From contig CAYJAB010000001.1 in the NCBI GenBank assembly GCA_964368305.1, positions 124,001 through 188,000 on the forward strand: DNA of 64,000 nucleotides, given 5' to 3'. This DNA comes from CAYJAB01 sp964368305 (GTDB taxonomy: Bacteria; Bacillota_I; Bacilli_A; Erysipelotrichales; Erysipelotrichaceae). The translations under genes and the position numbers were made by a program. Positions 44,680 through 51,061 of the stretch are shown here, in pieces (position 1 is the first letter of the stretch; the number at the start of each line of letters is the position of its first letter). Under the pieces are notes generated by a model that was not told where the DNA came from, ran no database searches, and saw nothing but the letters and a program-made list of their open reading frames with translations.

Positions 44680-44963
44680 TTATATCAGAGTTAAAATTTC
44701 TAATAAATAAAATGCCCCAAATAAAAATTGCCAAAATAGAAAAATATGAGAAAAAAAATAACATAACAATGCTCCTATTTTAAAAATAGCGCTATAACCA
44801 TATAGTGAGTTTCGCAAACTGTTGCATACTTTTAATTTGTCATACAATTCTTGTTTTTCTTTAGAAAAAGAATTAAATCCACTAATTAAAATAGTCCCTT
44901 TTACTTTCAATACAGTAAAAATAATCCGTCTAGTAGTAAACAAAGAACTAAACCAATATTCAT
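44680..44963 (-). pseudogene. DUF3784-family small membrane protein, frameshifted
   Basis: On the minus strand GGAGG and ATG 44963 open MNIGLVLCLLLDGLF, a first hydrophobic helix. The frame then ends within a few codons. In another frame the family body continues: KVKGTILISGFNSFSKEKQELYDKL, the DUF3784 landmark, then two more helices. Restoring one T in the T5 run after GGATTA joins the two parts into about 94 residues, a normal family length. The second frame can also be read from ATG 44943 as an 87-residue product without the first helix. Confidence 0.7.
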
Positions 44964-45230
44964 AAAAGCATCCTCCAAATATATAGTTTATATTAAATCT
45001 ATAATAATATTATAATATAACCACTACTGAACCAAAAGATATATATTGCCACCTATAGAACATAATTTTATAATAGTGTTATCTACAATAAGGCCCGTTA
45101 CATTAAAATTATCTACAGTATCAAAAGAAACATGTAGTTTATCACATATATGATTTAAATAGAAATCAATCCTTACGTTTAATCTAATTCAAACTTTTCC
45201 AATAAATGGGGTTCAGTTCAATGCTCTTTT
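44964..45230. other. A+T-rich intergenic stretch with a possible gene remnant
   Basis: This stretch holds no recognisable gene. On the minus strand a 54-codon open stretch without a start codon (45024-45188) reads as plausible protein (for example NVTGLIVDNTIIKLC). It could be a decayed gene fragment, but I cannot name it. Confidence 0.3.
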
Positions 45231-45650
45231 TTACTTTAATAACTCTGCAAGTTGTGCGAATAATATTTGTGTTTCAGAATCTGGTGCACCACATGCCATA
45301 ATAGGCTCTACAACTACATTTGCATTAACTGAAGTACAATCTTCATTCCAGTTGCGCATCCATTCACCATCGCCCCAACCGTATGATCCAAATAATCCAA
45401 CTTTTTTATTCGCGAGTGAATATTTGATTGATTCATACATTGGACTAAATTCATTTTCTTCTAGTACTTCTGCACCCATAGATGGACATCCAAGTACGAT
45501 TGCATCGTATTGTTCAACCATATCTGGTGTAAATGCTGATGCTGTAAATAGATCTACAGATGCGCCTGTATTTGTGATCGCATCAACTGCCATGTTTGCC
45601 ATAGTTTCTGTATTTCCAGTTCCACTCCAATATACAACTGCTGTTTTCAT
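45231..45650 (-). CDS. flavodoxin
   Basis: This is a 139-residue short-chain flavodoxin. The FMN phosphate loop is WSGTGNTETMA (residues 8-18). LGCPSMGAEVLEE and FGSYGWGDGEWM bracket the isoalloxazine. It can replace ferredoxin as an electron carrier, typically under iron limitation. It lies 15 bp downstream of the DUF3793 gene and shares its promoter and operator (46262-46314). The start has AGGAGG upstream. Confidence 0.92.
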   Translation of the reverse strand: MKTAVVYWSGTGNTETMANMAVDAITNTGASVDLFTASAFTPDMVEQYDAIVLGCPSMGAEVLEENEFSPMYESIKYSLANKKVGLFGSYGWGDGEWMRNWNEDCTSVNANVVVEPIMACGAPDSETQILFAQLAELLK

Positions 45651-45665
45651 AAGTCTATTCCTCCT

Positions 45666-46241
45666 TTAGTAGCTGACTTGAATTAATTGCATTACAGATT
45701 TTCCTTCATCAAATTTATTCCAATAGTTTTCAGTGCATTGGCGGATCATATTAAATCGCTTCATTGCATCGATGGGGTTACTATAAGATTTCCAAAGTCC
45801 AGAACATGTGTAGTTTTTACCTTGATGTTTGATAAAACCAACCACATCTTCAAAAGGATAGTCTAAAAAAAATCCTATTTCGTGTGGAAATGTTTCGTTA
45901 AATTTAATTCTGTTTGATAGGAAATTTAACATCGCATCTAAATTTGAATAAGTAGGGTATCCATAATTAGAAAGACAATTGAGTTTATTTTGCATAAATA
46001 AAGAATGTTCTAATGCATCTTTGCGATAAATCAAAATTAAAAACACCGAACTCTGCTCTTTGTAATTTAAAATTCTAAGTGACAGCCCTTTAGTAAGTAA
46101 ACGTATTTTCCATAATAATATTTCATTGTATAGCGTTTGCTTACTTTGATTAATATGGCGAATTGAAAACATACTAGAGGCTTTCACTCCTGCAAGCGTC
46201 GGTGCACAGTGATTTAAAATAGATTGTTCTAAATTTAGCAT
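45666..46241 (-). CDS. DUF3793-family protein
   Basis: I chose ATG 46241 (MLNLEQSILNHCAPTLAG), behind TTGAGGA, over the ATG at 46253. The family landmarks are HCAPTLAGVKASSMFS near the N-terminus, FPHEIGFFLDYPFEDVVGF in the middle, and the GLWKSYSNPIDAMKRF segment. The length of 191 residues is typical. The function is unknown. The family commonly accompanies flavodoxins and iron-uptake genes in clostridia and relatives, and the flavodoxin directly downstream repeats that pattern. Confidence 0.85.
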   Translation of the reverse strand: MLNLEQSILNHCAPTLAGVKASSMFSIRHINQSKQTLYNEILLWKIRLLTKGLSLRILNYKEQSSVFLILIYRKDALEHSLFMQNKLNCLSNYGYPTYSNLDAMLNFLSNRIKFNETFPHEIGFFLDYPFEDVVGFIKHQGKNYTCSGLWKSYSNPIDAMKRFNMIRQCTENYWNKFDEGKSVMQLIQVSY

Positions 46242-46261
46242 GAATATCCTCAACTTTCTTA

Positions 46262-46279
46262 AGTTAGCAATCGCTAACT
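46262..46279. promoter_or_regulatory. palindromic operator at the start site of the DUF3793-flavodoxin operon
   Basis: AGTTAGCAATCGCTAACT has 7-bp arms and a 4-bp centre. It begins 6 bp after the -10 box of the minus-strand promoter, so it covers the transcription start. The position fits a repressor, possibly a metal regulator of the DtxR/Fur type. Confidence 0.6.
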
Positions 46280-46285
46280 GATTTA

Positions 46286-46314
46286 GTTATATCATTCTTA
46301 ATTTAGAATGTCAA
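46286..46314 (-). promoter_or_regulatory. sigma-A promoter of the DUF3793-flavodoxin operon
   Basis: On the minus strand: perfect TTGACA (46314-46309), 17-bp spacer, TATAAC (46291-46286). Confidence 0.75.
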
Positions 46315-46336
46315 ATATTATAGTTCAGATTTTTGT

Positions 46337-46365
46337 TTGACTATATATTTTAATCATGTTAGTAT
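46337..46365 (+). promoter_or_regulatory. sigma-A promoter of the MATE transporter gene
   Basis: TTGACT (46337-46342), 17-bp spacer, TAGTAT (46360-46365). Confidence 0.65.
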
Positions 46366-46410
46366 TGCAAGTACTGAATTGGGGATACACAAAGTGTAGT
46401 GGTGGAAAAT

Positions 46411-47745
46411 ATGGAAATAAGATTATCAGATACGTTTGATTATAAAAAATTAATGCGATTTACATTTCCATCAATGGTTATGATGGTAGTGATATCAGTT
46501 TATAGTGTTGTCGATGGTGTTTTTGTATCCAATCTTGTAGGAAAAAATGCATTTGCTTCATTGAATTTAATTTATCCTTTGATTACTGCATTAGGAGCAA
46601 TTGGGTTTATGATTGCAACAGGAGGGAGTGCGCTTGTCGCAAAATCGCTTGGTGAAGGAAAAAAACAAGAAGCCAATGAAATATTTTCGATGTTGATTTA
46701 TGTACTTATGATGCTTGCGATTGGATGTTCAGCATTTGGTGTTTTCTTTATTGAGCCAATCTCAATCATGTTGGGGGCAACAGATGAGCTGTTGATGGAT
46801 TGTATTACATATGGTCGTATTATGTTGATAGCACTTCCTGCTTTTATGGTTCAAGTTACATTTCAAAACTTCACAGTTGTAGCTGGAAAACACAATATGG
46901 GACTAAAATTATCTCTTTTGGCAGGTATGATTAATATAGCACTGGATTATTTGTTTATGGCTGTATTTAATTGGGGGATTGCAGGTGCTGCGGCTGCAAC
47001 TGGATTAAGTCAATGTGTTGGTGCTCTTATTCCATTTATCTATTTTTTAAATAAAAATAATTCTAGTGAGTTAAAACTTGTAAAGTTTAAATTTAATGGC
47101 GCAGCATTAAGTAAAACATGTTCAAATGGAATTTCTGAAATGATGACAAACTTGTCATTTTCTGTAGTGAATATATTATATAATTACCAACTTATGGACT
47201 ATATTGGACCAGATGGTGTTTCAGCGTATGGGGTTATAATGTATGTTTCATTTATTTTCTCTGGGATTTCTATTGGCTATACAATTGGGGTTGCACCGAT
47301 TATTAGTTATCACTTTGGTGCAAATAATACAAATGAGTTAAAGTCACTGTTTAAAAAGAGCTTGGTGCTTGTAAGTGGATATGCACTTATATTAACCTGT
47401 ATTGCGGAAATATTTGCAGCAGAGCTTGCGATGATTTTTGTAGGGTATGATTTATTTTTATTTAAACTTACAGTAATGGCGTTAAGACTGTATTGTATTT
47501 CATTCTTATTTAGTGGTATTAATATATTTGCTTCCGCATTTTTTACTGCTTTAAACAATGGAAAAGTATCTGCATTTATCTCCTTTTTTAGAACACTTGT
47601 ACTACAAGCAATTGCGATTATGCTACTCCCTTTATTTTTAGGTGTAAATGGGATATGGCTTTCTATTGTAGTGGCTGAGGTTATAGCGATTTGTATTTCA
47701 TGTATCTTATTTAAGGTGAATAATAAGTATTATCAATATTATTAA
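46411..47745 (+). CDS. MATE-family efflux transporter (MepA-like)
   Basis: This 444-residue protein has 12 hydrophobic segments in two MatE repeats. The first opens with FTFPSMVMMVVISVYSVVDGVFVSNLVGKNAFASLNL and the second around FSVVNILYNYQLMDYIGPDGVSAYGV. It exports drugs or metabolites with Na+ or H+ antiport. I chose ATG 46411, with GGTGG before it; GTG 46399 and GTG 46402 are alternatives. It is divergent from the flavodoxin operon and not obviously co-regulated with it. Confidence 0.9.
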   Translation: MEIRLSDTFDYKKLMRFTFPSMVMMVVISVYSVVDGVFVSNLVGKNAFASLNLIYPLITALGAIGFMIATGGSALVAKSLGEGKKQEANEIFSMLIYVLMMLAIGCSAFGVFFIEPISIMLGATDELLMDCITYGRIMLIALPAFMVQVTFQNFTVVAGKHNMGLKLSLLAGMINIALDYLFMAVFNWGIAGAAAATGLSQCVGALIPFIYFLNKNNSSELKLVKFKFNGAALSKTCSNGISEMMTNLSFSVVNILYNYQLMDYIGPDGVSAYGVIMYVSFIFSGISIGYTIGVAPIISYHFGANNTNELKSLFKKSLVLVSGYALILTCIAEIFAAELAMIFVGYDLFLFKLTVMALRLYCISFLFSGINIFASAFFTALNNGKVSAFISFFRTLVLQAIAIMLLPLFLGVNGIWLSIVVAEVIAICISCILFKVNNKYYQYY

Positions 47746-47747
47746 GA

Positions 47748-47771
47748 CAAACCATTTGGTTTGTTTTTTTA
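47748..47771 (+). terminator. terminator after the MATE gene
   Basis: CAAACC / GGTTTG stem with loop ATTT and a seven-T tail. Confidence 0.85.
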
Positions 47772-47814
47772 TAAGGCAATTGGTGTATAATAAAATAAAT
47801 AGGGTGGTGATTTT

Positions 47815-48513
47815 ATGAACAATGCGGATAAGTTTTTAAATGCATTTGCGTTAATAGAAAAAGAATGTTATCGAATACTAAATGATGCAGGGTATATGCG
47901 ATTTTATCAATTGATAAAAGAAGCATCGAAAAGAAGTAGTATTGTTAAAAAACATGAAATGACTTTACAACAATACGGAGATTTAAGAAATGCAATTGTA
48001 CATCAAAGAACAGATGGGGGCGAGATCGTTGCGATTCCTGTAGATTGGGTTGTTTTGGATATTGAAAGAATTGCAAAACTTTTAGTAGAACCTCCTCTTG
48101 TAGTAGACTACTTTACAAAGAAAGTAAGAAGTTGTCGCTTTAGTGATACTATTTTAGATGTGTATCAGAAAATGAAAGAATTAGACACAAGTAAATTTCC
48201 TATCTCAGAAGATGGGAAATTCGCAGGGTTATTAACGCTTGAAATGATTGTGGATGCACTTGTATTAAAGGATAAACCAAGCATAGATATATTGGTAGAA
48301 GAAGTATATAAACCACAATATAAAAAAGATAAAGTGATTTTTCTAAGTAAGAAGGCAAGTTTAATGGATGTAAATGAGGCGTTTGAAAAGGCGCTTTGTC
48401 GTGGTGTAAACTTAATCGCAATTTTAGTTACAAAAACAGGATCAAAAGAAGAAAAAATAGAGGGAATTATAACAATAGCTGATTTACCTTATGTTTTAGA
48501 ATTGATCGGATAA
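47815..48513 (+). CDS. CBS-pair protein with HEPN-like N-terminal helical domain
   Basis: Residues 1-85 are helical and contain LRNAIVHQR, where Arg58 and His63 fit the HEPN Rx4-6H motif. Two CBS domains follow (about 95-155 and 170-230), with FPISEDGKFAGLLTLEMIVDAL and a final GIITIADLPYVLELIG. CBS pairs bind adenine nucleotides, so this could be a nucleotide-gated HEPN protein. Catalysis by the HEPN part is inference only. The length is 232 residues. The gene stands alone after a terminator. Confidence 0.75.
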   Translation: MNNADKFLNAFALIEKECYRILNDAGYMRFYQLIKEASKRSSIVKKHEMTLQQYGDLRNAIVHQRTDGGEIVAIPVDWVVLDIERIAKLLVEPPLVVDYFTKKVRSCRFSDTILDVYQKMKELDTSKFPISEDGKFAGLLTLEMIVDALVLKDKPSIDILVEEVYKPQYKKDKVIFLSKKASLMDVNEAFEKALCRGVNLIAILVTKTGSKEEKIEGIITIADLPYVLELIG

Positions 48514-48530
48514 TTAGATAAACATCTAAT
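48513..48530. promoter_or_regulatory. upstream SdpR-type operator
   Basis: ATTAGATAAACATCTAAT, with 7-bp arms, ends on the first base of the TTGACA -35 box. Confidence 0.7.
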
Positions 48531-48558
48531 TGACAAAAACGGATAATCATATTACACT
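48530..48558 (+). promoter_or_regulatory. sigma-A promoter of sdpR-sdpI
   Basis: Perfect TTGACA (48530-48535), 17-bp spacer, TACACT (48553-48558). Confidence 0.7.
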
Positions 48559-48560
48559 AT

Positions 48561-48580
48561 ATTTAGATAATTATCTAAAT
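48561..48580. promoter_or_regulatory. downstream SdpR-type operator
   Basis: ATTTAGATAATTATCTAAAT is a perfect 20-bp palindrome immediately after the -10 box. It shares the TTAGATnnnnATCTAA core with the site at 48513. Confidence 0.8.
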
Positions 48581-48593
48581 GAAAGGAGTGCCG

Positions 48594-48869
48594 ATGAAAT
48601 TTCAAACTACGATGAAAGCCTTAAGTGATCCTACACGTAGAGAGATTCTTAAATTGTTGAGAAGTAAGATCATGTCGGCAAGTGAAATTGCAGATCACTT
48701 TCAAATCACAAATGCAAGTATTTCTTATCACTTAAGTTTATTAAAAGAGGCTGGTTTAGTTATTATAGAGAAAAAAGGAAAGTATATTTATTATGAGATA
48801 AATACCACTGTGTTAGATGAAATTATGACGTGGGTATCAGAAATAAGAGGTACGGAAAATGAAAAATAA
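48594..48869 (+). CDS. sdpR: ArsR/SdpR-family autorepressor
   Basis: This is a 91-residue winged helix protein. FQTTMKALSDPTRREILKLLR opens the domain, MSASEIADHFQITNASISYHLSLLKEAGLV is the recognition region, and KKGKYIYYEIN forms the wing. No metal-binding Cys is present, which fits the SdpR group rather than metal sensors. I chose ATG 48594, behind AAAGGAG. It overlaps sdpI by 11 bp, and its promoter is bracketed by two palindromes, as expected for autoregulation. Confidence 0.85.
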   Translation: MKFQTTMKALSDPTRREILKLLRSKIMSASEIADHFQITNASISYHLSLLKEAGLVIIEKKGKYIYYEINTTVLDEIMTWVSEIRGTENEK

Positions 48870-49506
48870 AAAAATAATATTACTAGTTATATTGGCGATT
48901 ATACCAATTATTGCACTTATTGCATTGTACAATCAACTACCAGATCAAGTTCCTGTTCATTTTGATTTTGAGGGAAATGTTAATCGCTACGGGGATAAAA
49001 ATGAGTTAGTCATATTGGCTTTACTTCCAGCGTTAATAGGAGGTATGATGTTTATCGTACCTAAGATTGATCCAAAAAGGAAAAGTTATAATAAATTTGG
49101 GAAATTTTATGATTTATTTCAAATTGTTATGATGTTATTTATGAATGGAACATTCTTCTTTGTGATTTATCAAGCCATAAATCCACAACAGTTAAATACA
49201 TCGTCAGTTATTATTGGGATGATGGGGGCGTTATTTATCTTCTTAGGTAATTATATGCCGACTGTAAAGCCAAACTATATGTTTGGTGTAAAAACACCAT
49301 GGACACTAGATAATGAGGTTGTATGGATTAAAACACATGTACTAGCAGGTAGAACAATCTTTATTGGTGGAGTATTAACTTTAGCACTTGCGTTTTTTCC
49401 AACAGAGTATATGCAATGGTTATTGCTTCCAGTTATTTTAATAACATTTTTTATTCCAATTGTCATGTCTTATGTATATCATAAACAAGAACAAGAAAAA
49501 AAATAA
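48859..49506 (+). CDS. sdpI: SdpI-family membrane immunity/signal protein
   Basis: Six hydrophobic segments span 215 residues. The N-terminal DUF1648-type motif LPDQVPVHFDFEGNVNRYGDK is followed by the SdpI signature LGNYMPTVKPNYMFGVKTPWTLDNEVVW. In Bacillus SdpI protects against the SdpC killing peptide and sequesters SdpR at the membrane. No sdpC-like toxin is in the window, so this may be an orphan immunity or envelope-sensing pair. It is coupled to sdpR. Confidence 0.88.
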   Translation: MKNKKIILLVILAIIPIIALIALYNQLPDQVPVHFDFEGNVNRYGDKNELVILALLPALIGGMMFIVPKIDPKRKSYNKFGKFYDLFQIVMMLFMNGTFFFVIYQAINPQQLNTSSVIIGMMGALFIFLGNYMPTVKPNYMFGVKTPWTLDNEVVWIKTHVLAGRTIFIGGVLTLALAFFPTEYMQWLLLPVILITFFIPIVMSYVYHKQEQEKK

Positions 49507-49564
49507 TATAATAAAAACCTTAATCATGATAAAATGAATAAGGTTTTTTATTTAAGGGGGCACT

Positions 49565-50527
49565 ATGCACAAGATATCACAAGAAGTGTTTGAACGATTT
49601 CAAGCGCGCAAAACAAAAAAGCAAAAACAAGCGTTTAGAGATTTTATTACAAAGAAGTTGATAGAAGAAAAGATACCGCATCGCATAGAAACTTCAAATG
49701 GATTGGTACAATCAAATAATATTGTAGTGGGAAATATTGATACTGCAAAGTTTGTCGTAGGTGCACATTATGATACAGCTGGAGCAATGCCTGTTGCGAA
49801 TATGATTCTTCCATTTAGTATATTTAAAACACTTTTGGTGCAGCTTCCAGTCGCAGTTATTGCGATACTTGTATCTCAAGCAGGAATCTTTGTTTTAGAA
49901 ACGTATTTATGGGAGTTTATATATAATCTAAATGCGAATATAGCACTGGAAACTTTACTTGTGATAGGGGCGATGGTTGTATATTTTATGATTGTATTTG
50001 GTGGATTGCTTTTTATAGTAATGGGTGTTACAAATCACCATACCGCAAATGATAATACATCGGGGACAATTGCAGTACTTGAACTTATTTTATCGCAAAA
50101 AATTAATCTTAATGAAGTCTGCTTTGTTTTATTTGATAATGAAGAAGTTGGATTGTTTGGATCACGTGCTTTTAATAAAGCACATAAAAAGAAACTGGAT
50201 TTGATACCAGTTTTGAATTTGGATTGTATAAGTGATGGTAAATATTATTATGCTTACCTAAGTAAATCAATCGATAAAAATGAAGAACTTAAAGATAAAT
50301 TAATGAATGTATTTACAGCGCCAGCTGATAAAGAAGTTATTATAACATCAAAGGGCATGAATCCATCGGATAATATGAGTTTTAAAAATTCAATTGGATT
50401 TATGACCTTAACAGATACAAAGCTTGGTAGAGGACTAGGTAAGATTCATACGACAAAAGATGTTGTATTTCAAACTGAAAATATAGAATATTATGTAAAT
50501 AAAATTATTGAGTTTAGTCAAGCTTAA
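49565..50527 (+). CDS. M28-family metallopeptidase with two internal membrane helices
   Basis: Zinc ligands are visible in GAHYDT (His), ANDNTSG (Asp), DNEEVGLFGS (Glu pair), NLDCISDG (Asp) and GKIHTTKD (His). The first metal ligand and the rest of the active site are separated by about 75 residues containing two or three hydrophobic segments (PVAVIAILVSQAGIFVL and TLLVIGAMVVYFMIVFGGLLFIV). The catalytic domain is therefore membrane-tethered from within. There is no signal peptide. It is probably an aminopeptidase at the membrane. Its end overlaps the convergent GNAT gene by 14 bp. Confidence 0.85.
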   Translation: MHKISQEVFERFQARKTKKQKQAFRDFITKKLIEEKIPHRIETSNGLVQSNNIVVGNIDTAKFVVGAHYDTAGAMPVANMILPFSIFKTLLVQLPVAVIAILVSQAGIFVLETYLWEFIYNLNANIALETLLVIGAMVVYFMIVFGGLLFIVMGVTNHHTANDNTSGTIAVLELILSQKINLNEVCFVLFDNEEVGLFGSRAFNKAHKKKLDLIPVLNLDCISDGKYYYAYLSKSIDKNEELKDKLMNVFTAPADKEVIITSKGMNPSDNMSFKNSIGFMTLTDTKLGRGLGKIHTTKDVVFQTENIEYYVNKIIEFSQA

Positions 50528-51014
50528 TACGTGTATAGTAATGATGTTTGTCTTCATGATGAATATACGCATTGTTATTTAGTTGAACACGAAGAGAGTG
50601 AATATTATTTTTATTTACAGAAATATAGATTTCATCTTCAATTATAAGAGGCTTAATTGTTTCAATTAGTAAGGCTAATCCCTGTGTGGCATAGCCTTTT
50701 TTTCTATAATCTTTACGAATTCCATACCCAACATGACCCGCATTATTTTTTAAGAAATCATTTAAGTAATGTCTAAAATTAAAGATGCCGACATAATTGT
50801 CTTGATCTTCTAATATAAAGACAGTCGATGGTACATGCCCATCTGGTAAATCAATTCCATGTGCATTTTTCCTTTTTGTTTCAACATAAAGAAGAAATTC
50901 TTCGTAAGAGAGTCCATAAGCAGCATTCATAAATCCATTTTCATCTTTTTCAAATGAACATTGAAGTTGGTATGCTTTTATTGGGTCTGCTTCCCATAGT
51001 TTAATAAGTTTCAT
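50514..51014 (-). CDS. GNAT-family N-acetyltransferase
   Basis: This is a 166-residue single GNAT domain. GHVGYGIRKDYRKKGYATQGLALLIE is the acetyl-CoA-binding motif A, and SVNKNNIHSLRVQLNNN is motif B. The substrate is unknown; RimJ/L-like small-molecule acetyltransferases are similar. AAAAGGAGAC precedes the ATG on the minus strand. It is downstream of the nrdJ terminator and probably has its own promoter. Confidence 0.85.
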   Translation of the reverse strand: MKLIKLWEADPIKAYQLQCSFEKDENGFMNAAYGLSYEEFLLYVETKRKNAHGIDLPDGHVPSTVFILEDQDNYVGIFNFRHYLNDFLKNNAGHVGYGIRKDYRKKGYATQGLALLIETIKPLIIEDEIYISVNKNNIHSLRVQLNNNAYIHHEDKHHYYTRIKLD

Positions 51015-51034
51015 AAAGTCTCCTTTTTATACAA

Positions 51035-51061
51035 GAAAAGTACCGATTGGTACTTTTTTTG
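51035..51061. terminator. terminator between nrdJ and the GNAT gene
   Basis: AAAAGTACC / GGTACTTTT with a 4-nt loop. It lies just after the nrdJ stop on the minus strand; the stronger T run is on the plus strand. Confidence 0.7.

Noticed and set aside
45024..45188. 54-codon open stretch on the minus strand
   Set aside because: It has no start codon or ribosome binding site and no recognisable family, so I list it only as a possible remnant.
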